Assembly: GCF_024124825.1 (NCBI RefSeq)
Contig: NZ_JAMXSS010000002.1
Location: 3,596,001-3,660,000, forward strand
Length of the DNA: 64,000 nt
From: Arthrobacter sp. H16F315
GTDB taxonomy: Bacteria > Actinomycetota > Actinomycetes > Actinomycetales > Micrococcaceae
Direction: 5' to 3'
Position numbers and translations under genes: made by a program. Below, one piece after another: positions 17,417 to 26,099 of this stretch. The notes below the pieces were generated by a model, which searched no databases, was not told where the DNA came from, and was given only the letters and a program-made list of their open reading frames with translations. Each line of letters starts with the position of its first letter. Within the stretch, counting starts at the first letter, position 1.

Positions 17417-19513
17417 TTACTGCACTGTTCCGAGCCATACACCCGTCTGTGGCTGGTTGGTCTGGGCGCCTCCGACGGCCAGGATGACCTTTGTGCCCAC
17501 CCGCTGGACGATAGCCCCTTGCCGTGCGACCGGGAGCGAGGGCAGGACCGACCAGTTGTTGCCTACGGGGTCGTAGGCCACAACTTGGGACGTCGGTTGG
17601 AAGTTGTCCATTTGGCCGCCGGCCATAATGATCTTGCCGTCCGCGACGAAGGTTCCCGCCTCGATGTGGCTCTTGGGCATCGGCAGGCCGGAGATCTGCG
17701 TCCAGCTGTTGGTTACCGGGTTGTAGGCGTGTCCGTCGCCCTGCTGAAGGTGCAGTTTGTCGTGTCCGTGTTCGCCTCCCACAACGTAGATCTTCCCGCC
17801 GAGCACCACACAGCTCATATGGTCCTTCGGATTGGGCAGCGGCGCCGCAGCAGTCCACCTCGTTGTCGTGAGGTTGTAGACAAAGTGGTCTCCCACATTC
17901 GTCACGCGGTCCGCGGGATTACCGCTGATATAGTGCAGCTCGCCGTTGAGGGCAGCGAACGCACCGGCTCCGCGGCCCGCCGGCAATCGCGTAAGCAGGG
18001 CAAAGGAATTGGTGGAGGGATCGTAGCGGTAGACCCGGTCGCTCACCGTCTGGGTGGGCGTCTTGGTGGTGTCCAGATTCCCGGCAAAACCACCGCCGAA
18101 GTAGATGTAGCGGCCATCTTCCGTGATGCCGAGATGGGTCTCGGCCATCCCTGCGGGCAGGCTCCCCAGCGTGGTCCACGTGTTCGTGGCCGGGTTGAAG
18201 CTGGAGTAGGACCTAATGGCCCGGAAGCTCGAATCGAAGCCGCCAAAACGGTAGATTATGCCGCCCAACGCCAGGCCGGCCGCTTCAAAACAGGCGACGG
18301 GGGACGATTTTCCGGCCGCCCAACTGGCAGGCCACGGAGTGTTTGCCGGGACCGGAAGCGGTGCCCCCGAAGGATAGGTGATTTCAATTGCCGATACTTT
18401 CGGCTGGTTCACCGTGGCCGTGAAGTCCAGGTTAAGGACTCCGTTGGTGACGTTGACCGTAAATTCCTTGACGGCCGCACTGGCGGCACCCACGTCGGCG
18501 AAGATGTCGTAATTGGCCAGCTCCACGGCGCCGCCTTCGAGGTTTGCGCTGAAAATTCGTTTGCCCGCTCCGCCTGGACCGCCGCCGGCGGCCCCGAACC
18601 AGATCTCAGCGAAATGCAGGCGGACCGTGTAGGCGCCGGCCGCCGTGACCGGGACGGCGTACCCGAAGCTTCCGCCGTCTGCTGTGGCGCTGCGCTCCGT
18701 GGTGTACAGAACGTCATCGGTGGTTCCGGCGATGGCGGTGGCCGCTGAATTCGTGAAGGCTTTGCCGCCGGTGAAGTATTGGTCCGCCAACCAGGACACC
18801 CCACCGCTGACCAGAGCCGGGCCCCCTGCATTGATCCGCAGGGTGGCACCGCCCGCCGGCGGGGGTGTGACGGTGCCTGTCGGGAAGACAACTTCGATGG
18901 CCGAGACTTTGGGCTGGTCCGCGGCCGCGGAGAACGCGATGTCAATGACACCGTTGCTGACGTCCACGGTGAAGGTCTTTGCGGCGGCCGCCACGGCCCC
19001 CACGCTCGCAAACAGGTCGTAGTTGGCCAGTTCCACGGCGCCGCCTTGAAGGTTGGCGCTGAACACACGTTTCCCGGCACCGCCGGGGCCGCCCCCGGAG
19101 CTCCGGAACCAGATTTCCGCAAAATACAGGTTGACGGTGTAGCTGCCGGCGGCCGGGACCGGTATGGAGTAGTTAAAGGAGCCGAGGTTGCTGGTGGCGC
19201 TGCGCTCGGTCAAGTACAGGGCGTCATCCGTTGTGCCGGCAATCGACGAGACAGCTGGGTTCGTGAACGCCTTGCCTCCGCTGAAGTACTGATCGGCCGA
19301 CCACACTACTCCGCCGGTGGTCACAGCGGGTCCGCCGGCGTTGATGCGAATTGCTGCCGGTGTTGCGGCCTGGGCTTTGAGCTGGGATGCGACAGTGATG
19401 GTGCCGAAGGCCGCCAAGCCCATCAGGACGGCGGTCCGCCTGCCCACCTGATAGTCCGGCGAAGGCGACCGGGAGGAGTTCGCTGCCGGTTTCTGGAATG
19501 CGTTTCCGGTCAT
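17417..19513 (-). CDS. Secreted malectin (x2) and kelch-repeat protein
   Basis: 698 residues. A Tat-type signal is visible (VGRRTAVLMGLAAFG, cleavage near QAQA at ~50). Two malectin-like carbohydrate-binding domains follow (~53-212 and ~222-375), each opening IRINAGGPA or LRINAGGPA and containing NLYFAEIWF or RLHFAEIWF, GGGPGGAGKR and QPKVSAIE. From ~395 to the end there are about six kelch repeats forming a beta-propeller (RFGGFDSSF, YIYFGGGFAG, IYVVGGEHG, IIMAGGQMD, VILAVGGAQ). It probably binds or arranges the extracellular polysaccharide. Its malectin domains are close relatives of those in the giant protein at 29.6-40.1 kb. It is divergent from the flippase gene and shares the 22-bp AGTAG array upstream. 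Confidence 0.85.
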   Translation of the reverse strand: MTGNAFQKPAANSSRSPSPDYQVGRRTAVLMGLAAFGTITVASQLKAQAATPAAIRINAGGPAVTTGGVVWSADQYFSGGKAFTNPAVSSIAGTTDDALYLTERSATSNLGSFNYSIPVPAAGSYTVNLYFAEIWFRSSGGGPGGAGKRVFSANLQGGAVELANYDLFASVGAVAAAAKTFTVDVSNGVIDIAFSAAADQPKVSAIEVVFPTGTVTPPPAGGATLRINAGGPALVSGGVSWLADQYFTGGKAFTNSAATAIAGTTDDVLYTTERSATADGGSFGYAVPVTAAGAYTVRLHFAEIWFGAAGGGPGGAGKRIFSANLEGGAVELANYDIFADVGAASAAVKEFTVNVTNGVLNLDFTATVNQPKVSAIEITYPSGAPLPVPANTPWPASWAAGKSSPVACFEAAGLALGGIIYRFGGFDSSFRAIRSYSSFNPATNTWTTLGSLPAGMAETHLGITEDGRYIYFGGGFAGNLDTTKTPTQTVSDRVYRYDPSTNSFALLTRLPAGRGAGAFAALNGELHYISGNPADRVTNVGDHFVYNLTTTRWTAAAPLPNPKDHMSCVVLGGKIYVVGGEHGHDKLHLQQGDGHAYNPVTNSWTQISGLPMPKSHIEAGTFVADGKIIMAGGQMDNFQPTSQVVAYDPVGNNWSVLPSLPVARQGAIVQRVGTKVILAVGGAQTNQPQTGVWLGTVQ

Positions 19514-19612
19514 GTCTGGTCCTTGTCAGGGTGGTGGTGTAGTTCGGTCTTGGCCGCAGTTTATCCATCCGGGATTGGGGCCTTCAATGGCAAATGGCGG
19601 CCGATCCGGAAG

Positions 19613-19688
19613 TCCAGTAGGTGCCCCGGCGGCCCCAAGTAGGCGTTTGCGGCGGTGCAGGTAGAAAGCCCGAAACTGCTGAGTAGGG
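19613..19688. promoter_or_regulatory. Fourfold AGTAG-type array with exact 22-bp spacing
   Basis: The elements CCAGTAGGT, CAAGTAGGC, CAGGTAGAA and TGAGTAGGG have their GTAG cores at 19617, 19639, 19661 and 19683, each exactly 22 bp apart, which is two helical turns. They lie in the 292-bp region between the divergent kelch and flippase genes. Direct repeats on one face of the helix are typical of cooperative activator binding. I infer an operator for one of the LAL regulators; no known consensus was matched. Confidence 0.5.
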
Positions 19689-19805
19689 ATCGGCCCCGGC
19701 CACGTGCTGCCGCCGCCAAAGACCAGTCCCTGCCTCGCTGTTCGGAGGGAACCCGGCGTTGTTAGCTGATGGGGGAAACCTGCACCGTTGGCTGAGGGAG
19801 GATGC

Positions 19806-21038
19806 ATGAAGACCCAGTTCCTGGTATTGCTGTCGGCACGGGTCTTTGCCACCGGCATGCAGGCCTTGACGTTTATCCTGCTCGCGCGTTGGGCCGGCGT
19901 CCGGGACTTCGGGATTGTGGCCGTGATTGCCGGCGTCGGGGCGGTCCTTTTTACCGTCGCCGACTGGGGGCTGTCCTCCTACATTCCCCGGGCACGAGCC
20001 AAGGGCCGCGACGCCGAGGTGGCCACCGGACTAAAGATGGACCTGATCGGAAACGCAGCCGCCGGAAGCTTCGCGGCACTGGTCCTCACCGCTGTGGCCG
20101 CCACGACCGGCCTCAATCCATGGTTCATCCTGGTCCCGGTGGCACTTGCGCTGGAGCAATTCGTTGAGGTCGGGCTGACGGTTCCGATTGCCGACAAAGC
20201 GAAAGCGCCTCTGGTCATCTCGCTGGTGCTGCGCCGAATAACGTCCTTTGGCCTGTTCGTCTCGCTCTACGCCCTGGGCTTTGAGACTATTGCCGCCTAT
20301 TCCCTCGGACTGATTACAGCTTCGGTGGTGGGAATCGCGCACGTGCTGCGTGTTCTGCACCAGCGGCTGGCCGGCCGGGCCCGGGCCGCGAGCGCGCGGG
20401 AGATGTACAAGTTCCTGATCCCGTACTTCCTGGCCAATCTGAGTTCCCAGGCCCGAACACTGGATTCCGCCATCGTTGGGGCGGCCAGCTCCGTGGCCTC
20501 TGCCGGGCTCTATTCCGCGGCCTTCCGGCTGATCAACCCGCTGATGCTGGTCTCCGGCTCCATCGTCGCCGTTGTGCTGCCCCACGCGTCACGGCAAGGA
20601 CTCCCTGAAGCCAAGAAACTGGGCCAGAAGTTGTCCTTGGCGGTCCTCCTTGCCAGCTTGCCGTTGATTCCCGTCATCATCTGGTCCCCGGCAATTGTTG
20701 AACTGCTATTCGGGTCCGAGTTTGCTGCAGCCGCCCCGGCCTTTGCTTTTGCCGTCGCGGCACTGCCGTTCCTTTCCCTGGCACCACCGTTGGGAGGACT
20801 GCTGCAAAGCCAAGGCCTTGAGGCTTTCGTCGCGACCAACGGCATCATCTTCGCCGTCCTGAACCTGGGCGGTGTCCTGCTCGGTGCGCTGCTATTGGGC
20901 CCCGCTGGCGCCGCTGCAGGGGTCGCCATTGTCTATTCGGCAAAGTCCTTGGTCCTCTTCGGCCGGCTGCAAACCTCAAAAGCCACCCCAATCACGGTCC
21001 CGTCGCAGTCGCGCCTGGCCCCCTCCGGAACGGTGTAA
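19806..21038 (+). CDS. Wzx-type oligosaccharide flippase
   Basis: A 410-residue membrane protein of the MATE/MVF-like polysaccharide exporter family, with about 12 hydrophobic segments. It would move undecaprenyl-linked repeat units across the membrane. Family traits include the start FLVLLSARVFATGMQALTF, ADWGLSSYIPRARAKG, the central YFLANLSSQARTLDSAIVG and GLYSAAFRLINPL. ATG 19806 follows GAGGGAGG by 4 bases. It opens a four-gene plus-strand operon: flippase, GT2 (5-bp gap), GT26-GT4 (ATGA overlap) and GT2 (47-bp overlap). Position beside glycosyltransferases supports the Wzx role. Confidence 0.88.
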   Translation: MKTQFLVLLSARVFATGMQALTFILLARWAGVRDFGIVAVIAGVGAVLFTVADWGLSSYIPRARAKGRDAEVATGLKMDLIGNAAAGSFAALVLTAVAATTGLNPWFILVPVALALEQFVEVGLTVPIADKAKAPLVISLVLRRITSFGLFVSLYALGFETIAAYSLGLITASVVGIAHVLRVLHQRLAGRARAASAREMYKFLIPYFLANLSSQARTLDSAIVGAASSVASAGLYSAAFRLINPLMLVSGSIVAVVLPHASRQGLPEAKKLGQKLSLAVLLASLPLIPVIIWSPAIVELLFGSEFAAAAPAFAFAVAALPFLSLAPPLGGLLQSQGLEAFVATNGIIFAVLNLGGVLLGALLLGPAGAAAGVAIVYSAKSLVLFGRLQTSKATPITVPSQSRLAPSGTV

Positions 21039-21042
21039 CGAC

Positions 21043-21936
21043 GTGAAACGAAACGGCCGCCCCGCAGTGTCCGTCCTAATGCCGGTGCGCAACGGCAGCA
21101 AAACCATCCAGTCCGCCGTCAGGTCCACCCTGGCCGCGCTCCCTTGGGACGGTCAGCTGCTGGTCACTGATGACGGCAGCACAGACGATACGCCGGAAAT
21201 CTTGGACCGCATCAAGGATTCCCGCCTCTCGGTCTTCCGCAACGAACAGTCCAGGGGTGTGGCCGCGACCCTCAACGGCCTCCTCTGGCGAGCAGGCACC
21301 CCGCATATCGGTCGGATGGACGCCGACGACATCGCGATGCCGTTCAGGTTCTCGGCCCAGCGATTTCATATACGAAGCGACCACGAAGTGACGTTCACCT
21401 CGGTCGTGAACTTCGGCCCGCGAATCGGCAACTGGAAGCCCGCAATTCCGATCGGAATCACCGCCGAGGCTATGCCGTACTTCCTGCTTCTGGGGAACCC
21501 CTTGTTCCATTCGGCGATGTACGGCTCCACCGAGGCACTGCGCCGCATGTCCGGGTACATCGCCGGACCTGCCGAGGACTACGAACTCTGGATGCGTCTC
21601 GCGGCGTCCGGCTATCGGCTACGCCGCACCGCAGTGCCGTTCACCGCCTACCGTCATCATCAGTCCCAGACAACAAAAGAGGCCGACTGGAAGCGCCGGG
21701 TGCTGGATGATCCGGCCCTCCGGTCCTCCCACCGGGCCCTTGCAGCGTCCGTTGGCTGGGATGGTCCGGACTTCTTCGATGTTGTGGTGCAGGGAGCGCA
21801 CGGCACCGGCGGAGCGCGTCTTGTCGCGGAACTCTCGTCCTTTCTGGACGCGGGTTGCGGGCACCTCTCCGGCACGGAGCGCCGTCATCTGGCTCACCAA
21901 CTCGGCAAGCTAACAGCAAAAAGGGGACCGTCATGA
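21043..21936 (+). CDS. Glycosyltransferase family 2
   Basis: A 297-residue cytosolic GT-A enzyme. The N-terminus reads SVLMPVRNGSKTIQSAVRS, followed by TDDGSTDDTPEIL (nucleotide-sugar binding), the metal-binding GRMDADDIAMP, and the acceptor-site motif GPAEDYELWMRLA. It would add one sugar to the lipid-linked repeat unit; donor and acceptor cannot be read from sequence. The start is GTG 21043, five bases past the flippase stop, with no strong ribosome site, so it probably depends on translational coupling. The stop overlaps the next start (ATGA at 21933-21936). Confidence 0.88.
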   Translation: MKRNGRPAVSVLMPVRNGSKTIQSAVRSTLAALPWDGQLLVTDDGSTDDTPEILDRIKDSRLSVFRNEQSRGVAATLNGLLWRAGTPHIGRMDADDIAMPFRFSAQRFHIRSDHEVTFTSVVNFGPRIGNWKPAIPIGITAEAMPYFLLLGNPLFHSAMYGSTEALRRMSGYIAGPAEDYELWMRLAASGYRLRRTAVPFTAYRHHQSQTTKEADWKRRVLDDPALRSSHRALAASVGWDGPDFFDVVVQGAHGTGGARLVAELSSFLDAGCGHLSGTERRHLAHQLGKLTAKRGPS

Positions 21937-23918
21937 TGCAAGACAAAGCGAAGGTCTACGTACTGCACGGCCTGCGCATCGACGATGTCACGCTTGAGGA
22001 GGCGGCTGATTCCGTTGTGGATCTCGCCCGCGGCCCCCAGGCGGCGCTTGTTGTCACACCCAACTCGGACCACTTCCTGCGCTGGCAGCGCTCCGCGGCT
22101 TTCCGGTCGCTCTATGAGGGGGCGGCGCTTGTCCTTCCCGACGGGTTCCCCCTGCCGCTGATGGCGAGGTTCGAGGGTCACTCCGGTGCCACCCGGTTGA
22201 CCGGATCCGACCTCTTTATGTCAGCCATGGACCGCGCAGCAACCGAAGGAGTTCCGGTCGCCATTATCGGGGGCAAAGACGGCGTTGCCGAAGCCGCGGC
22301 CGCGCGGCTGTCGCTTTCACGCCCGGGCCTGCGCTTCTTCCTCCTCGACTCCCCCTCCCCCGCGCAGCTCGCTGATGACACCTACGTGCGCGGCCTTGCG
22401 GATCGGCTTGCCGCCGAACCGGACAAGATTGTTGCGTTGTGCCTCGGCTCCCCCAAGCAGGAGCAGCTGTACCACCAGCTTGCGCGGTTTGCTGAGCTGC
22501 AGGGCTGCTTTCTCGGCGTCGGGGCAGCCGTGGACTTCGCGGCCGGAACAGTCCGCCGGGCACCGGCGGCGATCCAAACCCTGGGGCTGGAATGGCTCTT
22601 CCGCCTGGTCCAGGAACCTCGGCGGCTGTGGCGCCGCTATCTGCTCGATAACACCCGAATCCTGCCATACGTAGTCCGTTCTGCAGCCTACGGGCTTGCG
22701 TTGCGTGCTCGGCCCAAGGCACCCGTCCGCCGGGCGGTCCTGGCCATCGCCGCCCTGGGCTACTGGAACGCGCCCCGCCAGGATCCGGCACCCACGACCG
22801 CGGAACGGCCAAAGCGGGTAGTCCTCCACGTCGGGCCGGACGTCACGACCCAAGGCGGTATGGCGTCTGTCATCGCCGAGTACCTGACCTTCGGCATGAG
22901 CGACTTCACCATGACCAGCTACGCCACGTGGGCGCCCGGCTCCAAGGCAGGGTCCGTCCTGAGGACGGCAAAGCTGGGTCTTTCGATGATGCGCGGCAAG
23001 CACTCCCAGCAGTTCCTCCATGTTCATGTCAGCGAGTCCGGCAGCCTCGTCCGGGAAGGTGCCGTCATCGTTCTGGCCCGGATGCTTGGGATACCCACGT
23101 GTGTTTCCCTTCATGGCGCTGATTTCGGCGATTCGGTCAAAAGGTATCCACGGCTGACAAAGGCCGTTCTCTCGCGTGCCTCGCAGCTGATCTGCCTGGG
23201 GCCGAAGCAGAAGGAACTTGTGGAGGGCATTGTCCCGGACGTCCCCACCGAGGTCGTTTTTAACCCGAGCGGGCCGGCCCCGGCTGCTTCCCTGGATGCG
23301 GCGGGGCCGTTTGGTCCTGCCACCCGGCATTTCGTTTTCGCTGGCGAGGTCGGCACCCGAAAGGGCTTTGACCTGATTGCGGAAATCTGGCCCGGCATTG
23401 CCAGGAATCACCCGGATCTCTGGCTGCACGTCTGCGGTCCGGCCGCCGATGTGGACATCTCGCAGCCGCTTCCGCAGACAAGCTATCACGGCACCGTTTC
23501 CAGGGCAGAGGTTCAGTCCTTGCTCCGAGGCGCAGAGGCGCTGCTCCTGCCGAGCCGGCGCGAGGTCCTGCCGATGAGCGTGCTCGAATCCCTGCGGTTG
23601 GGTGTCCCTGTTGTGGCCTCCCACGCCGGCGAACTTGATTCCGTGCGGGCATCCTCGGCCGTGTACTACTGCGAACCGCAGGCCTCATCCCTCCAGGACG
23701 CCATCGAAGACCTTTTGGCCACCGCCCCGGCGCAGCAGTCGGCCCGCAGCCGGGCCGCGGCCATCTGGAGTGCTGCCCATACTTCCAACGAATCGATTGC
23801 CGCGCGGCTGGAACTCGTCTACTCGCAACTGCAGCCCCGCCTCGACGGCGGCGGTTTTGAAAGGACAAATGATGTCGACAGGCTCAGTCACCTGCATCGT
23901 TCCGACGCATCGGCGTGA
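21933..23918 (+). CDS. GT26 (WecG/TagA/CpsF) and GT4 glycosyltransferase fusion
   Basis: 661 residues holding two enzymes. Residues ~8-240 are a WecG/TagA/CpsF transferase: VVTPNSDHFLRW, PDGFPLPLMARF with the catalytic-type Asp, LCLGSPKQEQL and GVGAAVDFAAGTVRRAP. Residues ~300-645 are a GT4 (GT-B) enzyme: VGPDVTTQGGMASVI, SLHGADFGDS, FAGEVGTRKGFDLI and the C-terminal nucleotide-sugar motif LPSRREVLPMSVLESLRLG. The linker (~245-295) is Arg/Ala-rich. Both halves look intact. The fusion suggests two consecutive transfers to the same lipid-linked acceptor. ATG 21933 has AAAAAGGGGA upstream and overlaps the preceding stop. Confidence 0.88.
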   Translation: MMQDKAKVYVLHGLRIDDVTLEEAADSVVDLARGPQAALVVTPNSDHFLRWQRSAAFRSLYEGAALVLPDGFPLPLMARFEGHSGATRLTGSDLFMSAMDRAATEGVPVAIIGGKDGVAEAAAARLSLSRPGLRFFLLDSPSPAQLADDTYVRGLADRLAAEPDKIVALCLGSPKQEQLYHQLARFAELQGCFLGVGAAVDFAAGTVRRAPAAIQTLGLEWLFRLVQEPRRLWRRYLLDNTRILPYVVRSAAYGLALRARPKAPVRRAVLAIAALGYWNAPRQDPAPTTAERPKRVVLHVGPDVTTQGGMASVIAEYLTFGMSDFTMTSYATWAPGSKAGSVLRTAKLGLSMMRGKHSQQFLHVHVSESGSLVREGAVIVLARMLGIPTCVSLHGADFGDSVKRYPRLTKAVLSRASQLICLGPKQKELVEGIVPDVPTEVVFNPSGPAPAASLDAAGPFGPATRHFVFAGEVGTRKGFDLIAEIWPGIARNHPDLWLHVCGPAADVDISQPLPQTSYHGTVSRAEVQSLLRGAEALLLPSRREVLPMSVLESLRLGVPVVASHAGELDSVRASSAVYYCEPQASSLQDAIEDLLATAPAQQSARSRAAAIWSAAHTSNESIAARLELVYSQLQPRLDGGGFERTNDVDRLSHLHRSDASA

Positions 23919-24750
23919 TGCCGCGCTGGCCCGGGCCCTTGCGTCAATCGTCGAACAGCGCCACACCCCTGCCGTTGTCGTCGTCGTCGACGACGTGCCT
24001 TCCCCGGAAACCCGCCAGCTGACGCGGGAGCGAACCGGCCACCCGGACATCACCTATGTGGATAACTCCGGCACACAACGGCCCGGCGCCTCCTCCTCAC
24101 GCAACGCCGGGGCAGTTCTCGCTTCATCGGAGTACCTGGCGTTTCTCGACGACGATGACCGCTGGGAGGCCGGGTTCCTGGAGCAGTGCGTGGCCAGGCT
24201 CGAACTCGGGGACGTTGATCTGGTCACCGTCGCCGGCGCAGTAGAAATCGGGGCGGAGCGCACGCGGCGCCCATGGCTGGGCTCACGCCCGGTTACCGCC
24301 CGGGATTGCCTGGCATGGAACCCGGGAGTGACGGGCAGCAACTTTGTGATCCGCCGGACGGCCTTCGAGGACATCGGCGGATTCGATGATTCCCTTCCGG
24401 TCTTCAACGACTTGGATCTTTTCGTCCGGTACCTTCAATCCGGGAGGCACTACGCGGTTGTGGATGAAGAACTGTTCATTCAGACAGCCGACGGCGACGA
24501 CCATTTGTCCTCCCGCAGCGCGAGGCGGGCAGCAGGCATCCAGAAATACATCTCGAAGCACAGCTCCCAACTAAGCGCAGGCCAGCTCCGAGCCCTTAAA
24601 CGGGAAGTGCATCTCGCCCAGCGGTACGTGGGCCAGCGCCAGCATCTCGCCGCCTACCATTTCGTCCTGATGTGGGTGAACTCCAGCCCCGCGCAGTTCC
24701 TCACGGTGCTCCGGCGAAAGCTTGCCGGCGATAAAAGGATGTACGCCTAG
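23872..24750 (+). CDS. Glycosyltransferase family 2
   Basis: A 292-residue GT-A enzyme: VTCIVPTHRRDAALARALAS, VVVVVDDVPSP, SSSRNAGAVLAS, FLDDDDRWEAGFL (metal-binding region) and FNDLDLFVRYL. It is the last gene of the flippase operon and overlaps the previous gene by 47 bp. Two ATG codons in tandem (23869 and 23872) follow AAAGGA; the second gives the better spacing. The protein lacks membrane segments. It would transfer one sugar in repeat-unit assembly; specificity is unknown. Confidence 0.88.
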   Translation: MSTGSVTCIVPTHRRDAALARALASIVEQRHTPAVVVVVDDVPSPETRQLTRERTGHPDITYVDNSGTQRPGASSSRNAGAVLASSEYLAFLDDDDRWEAGFLEQCVARLELGDVDLVTVAGAVEIGAERTRRPWLGSRPVTARDCLAWNPGVTGSNFVIRRTAFEDIGGFDDSLPVFNDLDLFVRYLQSGRHYAVVDEELFIQTADGDDHLSSRSARRAAGIQKYISKHSSQLSAGQLRALKREVHLAQRYVGQRQHLAAYHFVLMWVNSSPAQFLTVLRRKLAGDKRMYA

Positions 24751-24771
24751 TGGGAGTTTCCTGGTTAGTTT

Positions 24772-25206
24772 GTGAGGGCGCTTCGCTCCACCCGTGCGGA
24801 CAAGACCAGGGTGTCCACCTTCGCCCGGATCGCGTGGCGGACCGTCGGAGCGATCTGGGAACTGGTTGTTGCCGAACAACTCGATATGACCCGGTTCGAG
24901 GGCTTAGTCAAGTTCGGGGTAGGAGAGATTTCCTCGCGCAAGCATCACCGTCACCTGACCCTCGTCGCGGACCACGCCACCTCCAAAATCTTGTGGGGCG
25001 CCTCAGGGAAGAACACAGCGTAACTGGACGGATTTTTCCAAAAGATCTGAGCGGCGAACACGGCGGCGACAGAGGCTGCCATCATGAATCTGGGGTCCGC
25101 TTTCACGAAGCCCGTGAGGCCACGCGCCGAACGCGGTCATCTGTTTCGATCCGTTCCACGTCATCCAGGTCGCTACCAACGCGATGGAGGCCGTCCGCAA
25201 AGGGTG
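24772..25206 (+). mobile_element. Decayed ISL3-family transposase remnant
   Basis: Scattered frames encode pieces in the order of an ISL3-type transposase: RIAWRTVGAIWELVVAEQLD, then FGVGEISSRKHHRHLTLVAD, LDGFF after an in-frame stop, and MNLGSAFTKPV. A last piece, read from about 25139 to 25202 in another frame, gives CFDPFHVIQVATNAMEAVRK. Several frame changes and at least one stop show true decay, unlike the single homopolymer breaks elsewhere. Both ends are missing and no terminal repeats or target duplication are visible. It marks a past insertion at the end of the glycosyltransferase operon. Confidence 0.75.
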
Positions 25207-25270
25207 ATCCAAGCCAACTCGTCGGACAGCAAAATTTGGTGGTTCAATAGAATTCACACCAGCTCTCCAC

Positions 25271-25783
25271 CTACTGGCTCTCGTCAAGTCCGCGGACACG
25301 TACGATTTTAGCCGGGTTGCCAACCACAATGCTATTCCTGGGAATACTCATGGTAACCACGGCACCTGCGCCAACAACCGAATTCTCCCCAATGGTGATA
25401 TTCCCGATAATGACTGAGTTTGCCCCAACATCAACCCCATCTAATAACTTCGGCGCACCCGATCCGGACTTCGCCCCGATGGTGGTGTTCTGCCTCAGAG
25501 TGACGCCGCGCCCGATGACTGCATTATTGTGAACCACCAATCCCATCCCGTGGTGAATTACTAGCCCCGGCGAGACTGTGGTCGATATCGGAATGTCAAG
25601 CGAAAGTACAGACAATGAATACGCCCGGTAGGCGGCAGTAAATACAACGTTCGAAGTTCGGGCTAGGAGCCCGGAGCGGGCCCTAGACGCCTGCGCCAGT
25701 CGAAACAGAAGCAAAGCAAACTGAAGGTGCGGTCGCCCCCTATTAGCCCTTACATCCTCCAAGAGTTGAACACTTTCCGACAC
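25271..25783 (-). CDS. Hexapeptide-repeat acyltransferase, serine acetyltransferase-like
   Basis: 170 residues with a helical N-terminal half and a left-handed beta-helix. Features are PGLVIHHGMGLVVHNNAVIG with the catalytic-type histidines, TLRQNTTIGAKSG, and the coil VDVGANSVIIGNITIGENSV ending in VVGNPAKIVRV. Such enzymes O-acetylate sugars in polysaccharide loci or, as CysE, acetylate serine; the location favours the former. GTG 25783 has GGAGGAA five bases upstream and overlaps the stop of a short upstream frame (TAGTG). GC is visibly lower than in the flanks, a sign of transfer. Confidence 0.82.
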   Translation of the reverse strand: MSESVQLLEDVRANRGRPHLQFALLLFRLAQASRARSGLLARTSNVVFTAAYRAYSLSVLSLDIPISTTVSPGLVIHHGMGLVVHNNAVIGRGVTLRQNTTIGAKSGSGAPKLLDGVDVGANSVIIGNITIGENSVVGAGAVVTMSIPRNSIVVGNPAKIVRVRGLDESQ

Positions 25784-25998
25784 TACGCTTCCTCCACCTG
25801 GCTGGGTCGCCATTTCCTTAGGACACGGATCACATCGACGATGTCGGCGGCAGCCCCAATGATACGGGAGGCGACACTCGAAAGGAGGATTCCAAAGCCA
25901 CTATATGAAAAAAAGAGAAGTAAGTCCACGGTCGTGATTTTAATCCCCAAAGGCGTCGGACGCACCGCAGAAACCCAGTATCGGTAAGGGATGTTCGT
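25783..25998 (-). pseudogene. Short open remnant coupled to the acyltransferase
   Basis: About 71 codons are open here and stop in a TAGTG overlap with the acyltransferase start. The sequence has a hydrophobic stretch (TTVDLLLFFSYSGFGILLS) and a basic end (VIRVLRKWRPSQ). This looks like the C-terminal end of a membrane-associated protein whose upstream part is lost or frameshifted. I do not recognise the family. It could also be a genuine small gene starting at GTG 25965. Confidence 0.25.
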
Positions 25999-26099
25999 TT
26001 ACCCTCAACGAGCAAACCCAAATAGCCCGCTCCCGCGGTGTTGTTGCTCTGAGGTCCGCTCTGCCACGCACAACCAGCAGACTGGACGCCGCGCTCCGA

